The position numbers and the translations under genes are program-made. 64,000 bases of DNA, taken from Martinezella miluonensis. Its GTDB lineage: Bacteria; Pseudomonadota; Alphaproteobacteria; Rhizobiales; Rhizobiaceae. Shown piece by piece: positions 25,789 through 34,680 of this stretch. The notes below the pieces were generated by a model. That model saw only the letters and a program-made list of their open reading frames with translations, did no database searches and was not told the DNA's origin. The DNA is taken from contig NZ_FMAH01000024.1 of NCBI RefSeq assembly GCF_900094545.1, positions 1 through 64,000 of the forward strand, given 5' to 3'. Each line of letters begins with the position of its first letter. Within the stretch, counting starts at the first letter, position 1.

Positions 25789-26667
25789 ATGAAACTGTCC
25801 GGCGTCATGCCCGCGCTCATCACCCCCTTTGATGCGAACGGCAGGGTCGATTTCAAGGCCTTCGAAAAGCATCTCATCGCGTTGCGCGCTGCCGGCGTGA
25901 CCGGATGGGTGCCCATGGGCTCGACGGGTGAATACTCGGCAATGTCGAACGCCGAGCGCGACGACGTGTTGAGGTTCGTCAGGGATTTCGCAAGAGAAGG
26001 CGAAGCGCTGATTGCCGGCACGAATGCGCCTGCAAGCCGGGAGGTCATCGAGAATACGCTACGGGCGAAGGAGATCGGCTACGATACCGTTCTGCTGGCG
26101 ACGCCCTTCTACACGCGCCCGACGCAGGACGAACTGCTTGCGCATTTTCGCAACGTGCTCGATGCCACCAATATCAACCTCGTACTCTACAGCTATCCCT
26201 ATAAGGACGGCGTCGAGATCGGTTTCGGCATCCTCGACGCGCTTGCTGACGACCCTCGTGTTTTGGGCATCAAGGAAAGCTCCGGCTCCCTCCAGCGTGC
26301 GATCGATATCCACTCACGCTACAAGGGCCGCATCGACTTGATCTCCGGGTCGGACGACATCGCTCTCGACTTCATGTTCTGGGGTGCTGACGCCTGGATC
26401 TGCGGGCCGGCCAACTGCATGGCAAAGGCATGCGTCGATCTTGATCGAACCTTCCGCTCCGGTGATCTTGCAAGCGCACGAGAGAAGATGATCGTGCTTT
26501 ATCGCGCGATGAACATTCTCGAGAGCGGCAAGTTCGTGCAGAAGGTCAAGTATGGCTGCGAGCTACAAGGCCTGCCGGTCGGCAACTGCCGCGCGCCGCT
26601 GGGCGAACTGACGGCTGATGAAAAAGCTGAATTCAAGGTCGCGATGCAACCCATCCTGAATTGGTAA
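25789..26667 (+). CDS. DapA/NanA-superfamily lyase
   Basis: This 292-residue class I aldolase-fold enzyme belongs to the dihydrodipicolinate synthase/N-acetylneuraminate lyase family. It shows the GSTGEYS carboxylate-binding loop, the tyrosine of LYSYPYKDG and the Schiff-base lysine in LGIKESSG. The ATG at 25789 follows a CAGGAGA site. In hydroxyproline pathways a member of this superfamily deaminates pyrroline-4-hydroxy-2-carboxylate. This sequence is not close to the Sinorhizobium HypD I remember, so the reaction is open. It lies in an operon with an oxidase and aldehyde dehydrogenase. Confidence 0.85.
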   Translation: MKLSGVMPALITPFDANGRVDFKAFEKHLIALRAAGVTGWVPMGSTGEYSAMSNAERDDVLRFVRDFAREGEALIAGTNAPASREVIENTLRAKEIGYDTVLLATPFYTRPTQDELLAHFRNVLDATNINLVLYSYPYKDGVEIGFGILDALADDPRVLGIKESSGSLQRAIDIHSRYKGRIDLISGSDDIALDFMFWGADAWICGPANCMAKACVDLDRTFRSGDLASAREKMIVLYRAMNILESGKFVQKVKYGCELQGLPVGNCRAPLGELTADEKAEFKVAMQPILNW

Positions 26668-26723
26668 CCAAATTGGTATCGAGGTGCGGTGGTGCCTCGA
26701 TGCACATTTTCTGAGGAAGTGAA

Positions 26724-27962
26724 GTGGCTTCAATCATCGTTGTCGGCGCCGGCATAATCGGAACCAGCCTTGCTTATGAGTTGCAGCGCCGCGGCCAAAC
26801 CGTCATGCTCATCGATAAGAGTGCGCCGGGGCAGGGTGCTTCCTATGGGAATATGGCCAGCATCGCTGTGACGGAATTCATGCCCGCCTCGCGTCCCGGT
26901 ATCTGGGCGCAGATGCCCAAATGGCTTCTTGATCCCGAAGGACCTGTTCGCATCCGGCCCGCCTATGTGCCGCGGCTGATCCCCTGGTTTCTGCGTTTCA
27001 TGGCCGCAAGTCGCCCATCGAAGTTGAGAGAGCTCGAGGAAGCCGGTGCGACGCTGTGCGCGCGCGTTCACGAGGATCTGGAGGCGTTCCTCAGGACGAC
27101 CGGCCTTCAGCACATGCTGAGTACCGAAGGGTGTCTCAGCCTCTATGCAGACGAGGCGGAGTTTCGGGCCGATCGCGAGCATATCGAAATTCTGGAACGC
27201 TTTGGCTTCCGACACGAAATCCTTGGCAACAACGCGATCCGCGATCTTGAACCGGCACTGACGACGAAGATCGGCAAAGCTGTCCTGTTCCCAGACAATC
27301 GTTCGATCGCGGACCCCTATAAGTTCGTGCTTGCTATTGCCGACAGGTTCAAGGCTTTGGGGGGCGTCATCGAGCAAGGGGCAGTAATTGGCTTCGAACA
27401 TCGCGAAGACCGCATATCTGCCCTTCGGCTGAACGATGGCCGAGTGTTCGCCGCAGACAGGTTTGTTCTCGCCGCGGGAGCCTTTACGGCAAGGCTCTCG
27501 ATCATGCTGAGGGAGCATATCCCGCTTGAAACCGAGCGCGGTTACCACACCCAAATCATGGATCCCGGTGTTTCGATGCGTCATTCGATCATATGGCCTG
27601 CACGCGCCTTTATGGTCACGCCGACAGCCGGTGGCATCAGGGTCGGCGGGACGGTCGAGATGGCCGGCCTTGATGCGCCGCCCGACTACCGTCGGGCAAA
27701 AGTGCTGGTGAAGCGAGCGAAGGAAGCGTTGCCCGATCTGCAAGTGCGTCAGGCAACAGAGTGGATGGGACACCGCCCGGCGCTTCCCGACACGGTTCCC
27801 GTAATGGGGCCGTCAGCCAAGCGAAGAAACGTCTGGTACGCGACCGGTCACGGCCATTTGGGCCTGACCTACGCGGCAACGACCGCCCGGCTGATGGGAG
27901 ATATCATTACGGGCCTCAAACCACCCGTGGACATGAAACCTTATCGCGTCGACCGGTTCTAG
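26724..27962 (+). CDS. FAD-dependent amino-acid oxidoreductase (DAO family)
   Basis: This 412-residue flavoenzyme has the dinucleotide-binding VVGAGIIGTSLAYELQRRG at the N-terminus. The C-terminal DAO pattern includes WMGHRPALPDTVPVMG and ATGHGHLGLT. It resembles D-amino-acid dehydrogenases (DadA) and D-hydroxyproline oxidases (HypO). The GTG start at 26724 follows GAGGA by six bases. In context it probably oxidises a D-imino or D-amino acid produced by the proline-racemase-family enzyme downstream. Electrons may go to the respiratory chain or to oxygen. Confidence 0.87.
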   Translation: MASIIVVGAGIIGTSLAYELQRRGQTVMLIDKSAPGQGASYGNMASIAVTEFMPASRPGIWAQMPKWLLDPEGPVRIRPAYVPRLIPWFLRFMAASRPSKLRELEEAGATLCARVHEDLEAFLRTTGLQHMLSTEGCLSLYADEAEFRADREHIEILERFGFRHEILGNNAIRDLEPALTTKIGKAVLFPDNRSIADPYKFVLAIADRFKALGGVIEQGAVIGFEHREDRISALRLNDGRVFAADRFVLAAGAFTARLSIMLREHIPLETERGYHTQIMDPGVSMRHSIIWPARAFMVTPTAGGIRVGGTVEMAGLDAPPDYRRAKVLVKRAKEALPDLQVRQATEWMGHRPALPDTVPVMGPSAKRRNVWYATGHGHLGLTYAATTARLMGDIITGLKPPVDMKPYRVDRF

Positions 27963-27996
27963 AACCGAGGCGACCTGTGGCAGCAAGGAATTGAAG

Positions 27997-29472
27997 ATGC
28001 GAAGCGAACTCTACATAGACGGCAAGTGGGTCAAGTCTCTCAAGGGTGGCGTCTGTGAGGTGATCAATCCGGCGACGGAAGAGGTTATACAGACGATCGC
28101 CGCGGCAACGGCTGAGGATGTCGACATCGCGGTCAGGGCGGCCAGGCGCGCCTTCGACCAAGACGGCTGGCCGAAGCTTTCCGGCGGACAGCGCGCGAAA
28201 TACCTGCGTGCGATTGCTGACGGTATTCGCGCCCGTCAGGCGGAGATCGCTCGACTGGAGGTCATCGACAACGGCAAGCCGTTGCCGGAGGCCGATTGGG
28301 ACATTGCCGATGCTGCCGGTTGCTTCGATTTCTATGCAGGCCTCGCCGAGCAGCTCGATAATAATCCCGAGGAGGTCATCTCTCTTGCCGACGACCGCTT
28401 CGTTTCCAAAGCAGTCAAGGAGCCCATCGGCGTCGCCGGTGCGATCATTCCCTGGAACTATCCCCTGCTCATGGCCGCCTGGAAGGTTGCTCCCGCTCTG
28501 GCCGCAGGCTGCACGATCGTCCTCAAGCCCGCCGAGCTGACGTCGCTCACCGCGTTGGAGCTCGCCGCAATCGCGGATGAAGCTGGACTTCCGCCTGGTG
28601 TCCTCAACATCCTCACGGGTTCGGGTTCGATCGCCGGACAGGCAATCATCGACCATAAGGGCGTCGACAAGCTGGCCTTCACAGGCTCCGGCCCGGTGGG
28701 ATCGAAGATCATGGCGGCCGCCGCCCGCGACATCAAGCGCGTCAGTCTCGAGCTTGGCGGCAAGTCGCCATTCGTCGTGTTCGAAGATGCCGATATCGAC
28801 GCGGCCGTCGAATGGATCATGTTCGGCATCTTCTGGAACCAGGGCCAGGTCTGCTCGGCGACTTCGCGCGTGCTCGTTCATCAGGACATTTATGAGCGCC
28901 TGTTAGCGCGCCTCGTCGAGGAGACGGGCAAGATCAGGATCGGCAACGGTCTGGACGACGGTGTCCTTCTCGGCCCTTTGGTGTCGAAGCGCCAGTACGA
29001 GCAGGTCGTCGCTGCGATCGAGGGCGCACGGAAGGCCGGAGCGACGATTGCATGCGGCGGAACGCGGCCGGAAGGGTTCGACAAAGGCTATTATTTGCGT
29101 CCGACTGTGCTTACGGATGTTCCGCTCGATAGCGAAGCCTGGGTTGAGGAGATCTTCGGTCCTGTCGTCTGTATCCGGCCCTTCGAGAGTGAGGCGGAAG
29201 CGATCGAGCTTGCCAACGACTCCCGTTTCGGCCTTGCCGCCGCCGTCATGTCGAAGGACGATTCCCGAGCAGAGCGCGTCGCAGCGGCCTTCCGGGCAGG
29301 TATCGTCTGGATCAACTGCTCTCAGCCGACATTCACCGAGGCGCCATGGGGCGGATACAAGGAATCCGGGATTGGTCGCGAGCTCGGCCGCTGGGGTCTC
29401 GAAAATTATCTCGAGACCAAGCAGATCACCAAATATGTCTCCGATAAGCCCTGGGGCTGGTACATCAAGTAA
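27997..29472 (+). CDS. NAD(P)-dependent aldehyde dehydrogenase
   Basis: This 491-residue aldehyde dehydrogenase has the catalytic cysteine in NQGQVCSATSR and the glutamate in LELGGKSP. The cofactor region is PWNYPLLMAAWKVAPALAAG. The EAPWGGYKESGIGRELG ending is reminiscent of betaine-aldehyde dehydrogenases. ATG 27997 is preferred to a TTG two codons earlier because AAGGAA is spaced seven bases from it. It could oxidise 2-oxoglutarate semialdehyde if the cluster degrades hydroxyproline. Betaine or aminoaldehydes are alternatives. Confidence 0.88.
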   Translation: MRSELYIDGKWVKSLKGGVCEVINPATEEVIQTIAAATAEDVDIAVRAARRAFDQDGWPKLSGGQRAKYLRAIADGIRARQAEIARLEVIDNGKPLPEADWDIADAAGCFDFYAGLAEQLDNNPEEVISLADDRFVSKAVKEPIGVAGAIIPWNYPLLMAAWKVAPALAAGCTIVLKPAELTSLTALELAAIADEAGLPPGVLNILTGSGSIAGQAIIDHKGVDKLAFTGSGPVGSKIMAAAARDIKRVSLELGGKSPFVVFEDADIDAAVEWIMFGIFWNQGQVCSATSRVLVHQDIYERLLARLVEETGKIRIGNGLDDGVLLGPLVSKRQYEQVVAAIEGARKAGATIACGGTRPEGFDKGYYLRPTVLTDVPLDSEAWVEEIFGPVVCIRPFESEAEAIELANDSRFGLAAAVMSKDDSRAERVAAAFRAGIVWINCSQPTFTEAPWGGYKESGIGRELGRWGLENYLETKQITKYVSDKPWGWYIK

Positions 29473-29484
29473 GGGGTCGATCGG

Positions 29485-30519
29485 ATGCGTTTTGACAGAT
29501 CTCTCGAACTGCTGCTTGTTCATTGTCAGGGCGAGCTCGGCCACGTCCTCGTCGATGGTGCGCCTGAGGTGCCCGGTGCGACCATGCTCGACAAGATGAA
29601 CCACATCAACAATGTTGACGACAGTCTCCGTCGTTTCGTCACTTTCGAGCCACGCGCCAATGTCGCCATGTCCGTCAATCTGCTCGTCGCTCCGACGCGC
29701 GATGATGCGGATGCCGGATTCATCGTTCTGCAGGCCGACCGGGCACATCCGATGTCGGGCAGCAACTGCATCTGTGTGGTCACGGCTCTTCTGGAAAGTG
29801 GCCATGTACCGATGACCGAGCCGGAGACCACCGTTCGACTGGACACCCCGGCCGGTCTGATCGTCGCCCGTGCACGGTGCGAGAGCGGCCGCTGTGTCGG
29901 CGTGAGCCTCGACAATGTGCCGAGCTTCGCGGAATTGCTTGACCACGACATCAATACGCCCGCCTGGGGACGGATCAAGATCGATGTCGCCTTTGGCGGC
30001 GTCTACTACGCACTGGTCGATGCGAACCAGATCGGACTTAAGATCGAACCGAGAAACGCCCGCGCGCTTGCCGAGGCTGGCATCGAATTGAAGCGTCTGG
30101 TGGGGGAGCTCGTCAAGGTCGCTCATCCGACGTTGCCGGGCCTCGCCGAGATTGCCTATGTCATGTTCCGTGAAATGGAACCGGACGGGGCCATTCGAAC
30201 CTGCACGACGCTACGGCCGGGCCGTGTCGATCGCTCGCCATGCGGAACCGGCAGTTCCGCCAATCTTGCGGCCCTTTACGCACGAGGCGTCGTCTCTGTC
30301 GGGGACATCCGCACATCGCGTTCCATTATTGGTGGGGAATTCAAGGCCGAAGTCATCGGCGAAACGGAAGTCGGTGGCCGTAAGGCGATCCTTCCTCGCA
30401 TCACGGGACGCGGCTATGTTTACGGCCGCTCGCAACTGCGCCTTTCGGAAGACGATCCATTTGTGGCCGGCTTCGCGCTCTCCGATACATGGGGACCGCA
30501 AGTCGACCTGTTGAGGTGA
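29485..30519 (+). CDS. Proline racemase/hydroxyproline epimerase family protein (Ser/Cys)
   Basis: This 344-residue protein of the proline racemase superfamily has two active-site loops. The loop that normally reads MCGHxxxG here reads MSGSNCIC, so the first catalytic cysteine is serine 91 and the following histidine is also serine. The second loop, DRSPCGTGS, keeps cysteine 253. Racemases and epimerases mostly use Cys/Cys, and trans-3-hydroxyproline dehydratases Cys/Thr. A Ser/Cys pair makes the reaction uncertain: 2-epimerase and dehydratase are both possible. It follows the aldehyde dehydrogenase by 12 bases. Confidence 0.83.
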   Translation: MRFDRSLELLLVHCQGELGHVLVDGAPEVPGATMLDKMNHINNVDDSLRRFVTFEPRANVAMSVNLLVAPTRDDADAGFIVLQADRAHPMSGSNCICVVTALLESGHVPMTEPETTVRLDTPAGLIVARARCESGRCVGVSLDNVPSFAELLDHDINTPAWGRIKIDVAFGGVYYALVDANQIGLKIEPRNARALAEAGIELKRLVGELVKVAHPTLPGLAEIAYVMFREMEPDGAIRTCTTLRPGRVDRSPCGTGSSANLAALYARGVVSVGDIRTSRSIIGGEFKAEVIGETEVGGRKAILPRITGRGYVYGRSQLRLSEDDPFVAGFALSDTWGPQVDLLR

Positions 30520-30527
30520 GGGCAATC

Positions 30528-31286
30528 ATGGACAGATGGCTTCAAGGACAGACCATATTGGTCACTGGGGCATCCGGCGGAATAGGCGCCGCGATTGTCG
30601 AGCGGCTTGCTGCCGAAGGCGCAAGGCCGATCATTCACTTCAGCCGGGACAAGGCCGGCGCGAAAGCCTTGCTGGCGCGCATCGGCGGTCACGGCTGGAT
30701 CATCCAGGCCGACCTCTCCACGCCGGAAGGGCCGTTCGAGCTATGGCGACGGACAGTCGAAGTCGCTGGACGCGTCAACGGGCTCGTCAACAATGCTGGA
30801 ATCCGGACGGAAGTGCCCATCGAACTCTCTGCCGCTGACTGGAGAGCGGCGTGGCAGAAGGAGTTTCAGATCAACTTCTTTGCCGCTGCCGACCTTTCCA
30901 GGGATGCGATCCTCCATTTCAAGGCAAATGGCGGCGGCCGTATCGTCAACATCGCCAGTCGGGCCGGGCAGCGCGGTTACGCGGCCGACGCCATGCCCTA
31001 TGGGGCGACCAAGGCGGCACTCGTCAATCTGACGAAGTCGATCGCCCGCAGCTTCGGTGGCGAAGGTGTGACTGCAGTTGCGATCGCTCCCGGCTGGGTG
31101 CGCACGGACATGGCGGAGGATTTTATCGCCGCGCATGGAAAAGCAGCAGCCGTCGCGGACATTCCGATCGGCGAAATGGCCGCGCCGTCCGAGGTGGCCG
31201 AACTTGTCGCATTCGTTCTGCGGCCCAGCCAGGCGTCGCTGAATGGAGCTACTCTCGATGTCAACGGCGGAAGCTATATTCGGTAA
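30528..31286 (+). CDS. Short-chain dehydrogenase/reductase
   Basis: This 252-residue classical SDR has cofactor motif TGASGGIG near residue 12, NNAG near residue 85 and active-site SRAG...YGATK. The ATG at 30528 follows GAGGTGAGG, eight bases after the previous gene. It is one of two adjacent SDRs in this operon. The substrate is unknown, and a hydroxyl group on an imported imino acid or its product is plausible. Confidence 0.88.
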   Translation: MDRWLQGQTILVTGASGGIGAAIVERLAAEGARPIIHFSRDKAGAKALLARIGGHGWIIQADLSTPEGPFELWRRTVEVAGRVNGLVNNAGIRTEVPIELSAADWRAAWQKEFQINFFAAADLSRDAILHFKANGGGRIVNIASRAGQRGYAADAMPYGATKAALVNLTKSIARSFGGEGVTAVAIAPGWVRTDMAEDFIAAHGKAAAVADIPIGEMAAPSEVAELVAFVLRPSQASLNGATLDVNGGSYIR

Positions 31287-31302
31287 TAAGGAGGTGGTTC
31301 TC

Positions 31303-32058
31303 ATGAAGCGTTTTGAGGGAAAGGTTGCGATCGTCACGGGAGCGGGAGGCGGGATCGGCTCGGCGATCGCCAGGCGCCTGTCGAGCGAAGGGGCATTTGT
31401 CATCGTGACGGACGTGAACGTCGAGGCCGCCACGCAGGTCGCCAGCGACATCCGGTCTGAGGGCGGCAATGCGACTGTAATCTCAGCAGATCTTTCGAGG
31501 AAAGACGCATGCTTCAGCCTCGTGGAGCAGGCATTCGGCTTGCATAATCGCGTAAATATCCTCGTAAACAACGCAGGCATCAATCGCCGCGGCAATCTGC
31601 TGTCGCTGTCTGATGAGGACTGGGACATCAGCTTCACCGTCAATCTCGATTCTATGTTCCATCTGTGCCGAGCAGTTCTTCCGCACATGATTGTGGCTGG
31701 CGGCGGCGCGATCGTGAATACGGCTTCGCAATGGGGGCTCTATCCCGCGCCCAATCATATTGCCTATAACACTACCAAGGCAGCCGTTGCGGCATTTACC
31801 CAGAATTTGGCTCGTGACTACGCACCCGACAAGATTAGGGTCAATGCAGTCTGCCCGGGCGAGATCCACACGCCAATGCTGGAAGCGGGGGTCAAACGCT
31901 CCGGTCGGACGATCGCTGATCTGGATAGGCTCGTGCCATTCGGGCGCATCGGCAAGCCCGAGGAGGTTGCCGCGCTTGTTGCCTTCCTGGCGTCGGACGA
32001 AGCTGCCTTCATGTGTGGGTCCCTGGTCGAGGTTACCGGTGCTCAGGCGGTGGCTTAG
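31303..32058 (+). CDS. Short-chain dehydrogenase/reductase
   Basis: This 251-residue classical SDR of the FabG-like type has TGAGGGIG near residue 12, NNAG near residue 87 and the active site in NTASQ...YNTTK. A strong GGAGGT ribosome-binding site sits five bases before the ATG at 31303. It is the last recognisable gene of the importer-led operon. About 500 bases without a clear gene follow. Confidence 0.88.
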   Translation: MKRFEGKVAIVTGAGGGIGSAIARRLSSEGAFVIVTDVNVEAATQVASDIRSEGGNATVISADLSRKDACFSLVEQAFGLHNRVNILVNNAGINRRGNLLSLSDEDWDISFTVNLDSMFHLCRAVLPHMIVAGGGAIVNTASQWGLYPAPNHIAYNTTKAAVAAFTQNLARDYAPDKIRVNAVCPGEIHTPMLEAGVKRSGRTIADLDRLVPFGRIGKPEEVAALVAFLASDEAAFMCGSLVEVTGAQAVA

Positions 32059-32561
32059 GATGCTGAAAACTCGGATCCGCATCCGGCTCCGAACTTTCCA
32101 CCTATCTTTGAAAACGACCTCTGCCGGATTCCGCAGTTGTAGCATCCGCACAGTAAGTGTTCGGTGATCTCCTAATGGGAGGCAAGGTCCGCGGCAACCA
32201 GCAACGTCTTGCCGTGGTTGCCAAGCCATTCGTCGCTTACAAGATTGTATTCAAGGGCGTGCCGATGGTCGTGAAGAGGGCGCTAAACTCCTTCGACACC
32301 GGCCAGGCGGATGCAGCCTACTCGCTCTGCTACAAGAAGAGCCAGCTCTTCCGCCGGAGTCGATGCTCCTTAAGAACAGCGGTCTCAGGCTGGAGGCGGA
32401 CTTTGCTCGTCTCTTCATGAAATACGCCGCTCTGGGTTGCGGGACCATTCAGGAGGGCGATCGGGCGCAAGCGCTAGCCCGCATTCTTTGAGAAACCACG
32501 TGCGATGTAGCTGTTCTTAAAAAGCCCCGGCTAAGGAGGTTTTTACGCGACTCGCTCGAAC
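32059..32561. other. Intergenic region with possible decayed coding sequence
   Basis: No intact gene was found between the SDR and the convergent dehydratase. A plus-strand frame around 32160-32420 and another from about 32365 to 32490 (ending DRAQALARIL before a stop) read like protein fragments in different frames. I cannot assign a family. They may be remains of one frameshifted gene. Confidence 0.35.
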
Positions 32562-33809
32562 TCAATAATCCACGATCCGGTCGTCGGTCGGATCCGCCCA
32601 GCGCGTATTCGGCACGGTGGAGAACCAGCCGGGCCGGGCCGGATCGCGATCGTAGAGATAGCCGCCCAGCGATTTATAGAGATCCGAATATTTGCCCAAT
32701 TTCTCGCGGTCTATTTCCACGCCGAGGCCTGGGCCGGTGGGCACTTTGATCGCGCCGTCAGTATATTTCATCGGACCTCCGACGATGATGTCGTCGGTCA
32801 GCTGGTGATAATGCGCGTCTGCAGTATAGACGAGGTTCGGTAGCACGGCGCCGAGATGCAACATGGTTGCGAGCTGAATGCCAAGCTCTCCGGAGGAGTG
32901 GACGGCTACCCCCAACTGGAATGTCTCGCACACGCCTGCCGCCTTGATGCAGGGCCGGATACCGCCCCAGAAGGTGGTGTCTAGCAGGATCACGTCGACG
33001 GCCGGGTTCAGGACGTTGGTCGCAAGCTGCTCGAAGTTGATGACGATGGTGTTCGTGGCGAGCGGCATGTGCGTGTTTTCCCGCACGCGGCGCATGCCGT
33101 TGAGACCCCAGGTCGGGTCCTCGTAGTAGTCGTTGTTGAGGTCCTCGATGCCCTTGGCAAACCGTATTGCCTCTTCGACGCTGAAGGCGGCGTTCGGATC
33201 ATAGCGGACGGAATCGGCACCGACCGCCTTTGCCAGCGCTCGGAAGACTTCGAGCTCGTAATCCGGCGCAAAGACGCCGCTTTTCAATTTGTGAGCCTTG
33301 AAGCCGTGGCTGCGCTTGAGTTCCAGCGCCTGCTCGATCAGCTGGTCGGCGGTTCGGATTTCGCCCTTGCCGGTATCCTTGTTAGGCAGGCGAAAGAAGA
33401 GATAGCTCGCAAAGCCGACCTCATCGCGCATTTTTCCGCCAAGGAGGTCATAGGCAGGCACACCGAGAAACTTGCCGATAATGTCGATGCAGGCAAATTC
33501 GATGGCCGCGTGCATTTGTGTGCGGTTGTTGTAGAGGCTGGCGGTGGGATTGCAGATTTTGAAGCGCAGTTGCTCGAGCTCGAACGGGTCGTGTCCGACA
33601 AGATAAGCCTTAAGCGAACGGAACGCTGCTTCGGCACTTTCGCCACCTCCACCCATTTCGCCGAGGCCGACGATACCGACATCCGTCTCGATCTCGATGA
33701 TCGTGCGCACGAAGCGACCCCAATGCGCGCCGTTGGAGTGCCGCAGCGGCGCTTCGAGCGGCACGGTCACGGTTGTCGCGCGGATGTCGATGATCTTGGG
33801 ACGCTTCAT
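32562..33809 (-). CDS. Glucarate-dehydratase-like enolase-superfamily enzyme
   Basis: This 415-residue enolase-superfamily enzyme resembles the glucarate dehydratase subgroup. The catalytic and metal residues are visible with family-like spacing: K174/K176 in HKLKSG, D204 in RYDPNAAFS, E230 in YYEDP, N253 in ATNT and H304 in AVHSSGELG. It should abstract the alpha-proton of an acid sugar and eliminate water to a 2-keto-3-deoxy acid. It is the last gene after SMP-30 and SDR genes on the minus strand, 29 bases after the SDR. D-glucarate is the reference substrate, but other aldarates or aldonates are possible. Confidence 0.87.
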   Translation of the reverse strand: MKRPKIIDIRATTVTVPLEAPLRHSNGAHWGRFVRTIIEIETDVGIVGLGEMGGGGESAEAAFRSLKAYLVGHDPFELEQLRFKICNPTASLYNNRTQMHAAIEFACIDIIGKFLGVPAYDLLGGKMRDEVGFASYLFFRLPNKDTGKGEIRTADQLIEQALELKRSHGFKAHKLKSGVFAPDYELEVFRALAKAVGADSVRYDPNAAFSVEEAIRFAKGIEDLNNDYYEDPTWGLNGMRRVRENTHMPLATNTIVINFEQLATNVLNPAVDVILLDTTFWGGIRPCIKAAGVCETFQLGVAVHSSGELGIQLATMLHLGAVLPNLVYTADAHYHQLTDDIIVGGPMKYTDGAIKVPTGPGLGVEIDREKLGKYSDLYKSLGGYLYDRDPARPGWFSTVPNTRWADPTDDRIVDY

Positions 33810-33838
33810 GCCAGTCTCCGTTGATTAAATGCCGTCGG

Positions 33839-34621
33839 TCACTCGGGCAAAACGATACCGAGCTTGGCCATGGTGCCGCCGTCGATCTTCAAGTCGGCGC
33901 CGGTGATGAAGCGGGCCTTGTCGCTGGCTAAAAATGCCACCAGATCGGCCACTTCTTCCTGCCTGCCGACGCGGCCTATGGGATGTGCCTTGCCCCATTG
34001 AGCGATCATCTCTTCCTGGGTCAGGTCACCCTTGTAAAGGTCCGCCGCCCAGCGCAGCATCGGCGTATCGATCGAAGCGGGGCAGACGGCATTGACCGTG
34101 ATGTTGTCGGCGGCATGGTCGAGCGCCATGGCGCGCACGAGCGCGTTGATGCCGCCTTTGCTTGCGGTGTAGGCCGCGACGTTCGTCTGCGATGCGTAAG
34201 ACTGTATGGAGGAAATGGCGACGATCGCGCCGCCGCCGCGCTTCTTCATTTCGGGGATGGCATATTTCGACGCGAGATAGACGCCCTTCAGATTGATATC
34301 GAGCACATCGTCCCAGATGTCCTCCGGCGTGTCGACCACCGTGCCATAGCGCTGGATGCCGGCGCAGCAGACGAGAATGTCGATGCCACCGTGCCTCGTT
34401 GCAGCCTGCTCGACGGCAGCTTGCATGTCGGCAGCGTTGCGGACATCGCCGACAAAGCCGCTCGTCTTGCCGCTGATCTCTTCCACGGCTCTCTCGATCG
34501 ATTGCGGGTCGTTGGAAACGATCAGGACGTGTGCGCCGGCATTCGCAAAACGTTCTGAACAGGCGCGTCCCATGCCCAAGCTACCGCCGGTGACGATGAT
34601 GCTCTTCCCGTCGAATTCCAT
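33839..34621 (-). CDS. Short-chain dehydrogenase/reductase
   Basis: This 260-residue SDR has cofactor motif TGGSLGMG near residue 12, CCAG in place of NNAG near residue 85 and the active site in SSIQSYAS...YTASK. The ATG at 34621 follows GGAGGA. It lies between the lactonase and dehydratase genes, so it may oxidise an aldose to its lactone or act on a keto-deoxy acid. A shared promoter motif lies just upstream at 34650-34680. Confidence 0.87.
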   Translation of the reverse strand: MEFDGKSIIVTGGSLGMGRACSERFANAGAHVLIVSNDPQSIERAVEEISGKTSGFVGDVRNAADMQAAVEQAATRHGGIDILVCCAGIQRYGTVVDTPEDIWDDVLDINLKGVYLASKYAIPEMKKRGGGAIVAISSIQSYASQTNVAAYTASKGGINALVRAMALDHAADNITVNAVCPASIDTPMLRWAADLYKGDLTQEEMIAQWGKAHPIGRVGRQEEVADLVAFLASDKARFITGADLKIDGGTMAKLGIVLPE

Positions 34622-34649
34622 TTTCGGCACTCCTCCACGCAATAGGGCT

Positions 34650-34680
34650 TATTAACATTCTACCATACCAGTATGTCAAT
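34650..34680 (-). promoter_or_regulatory. Promoter with GTATGGTAG motif (SDR/dehydratase genes)
   Basis: On the minus strand TTGACA is followed by GTATGGTAGAATGTTAATA. The latter matches GTATGGTAGTAGGTTAGTA at 37632-37650 in 16 of 19 positions. It overlaps the 3' end of the lactonase gene, so the SDR and dehydratase can be transcribed separately. It is probably bound by one of the two GntR regulators of the cluster. Confidence 0.55.
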
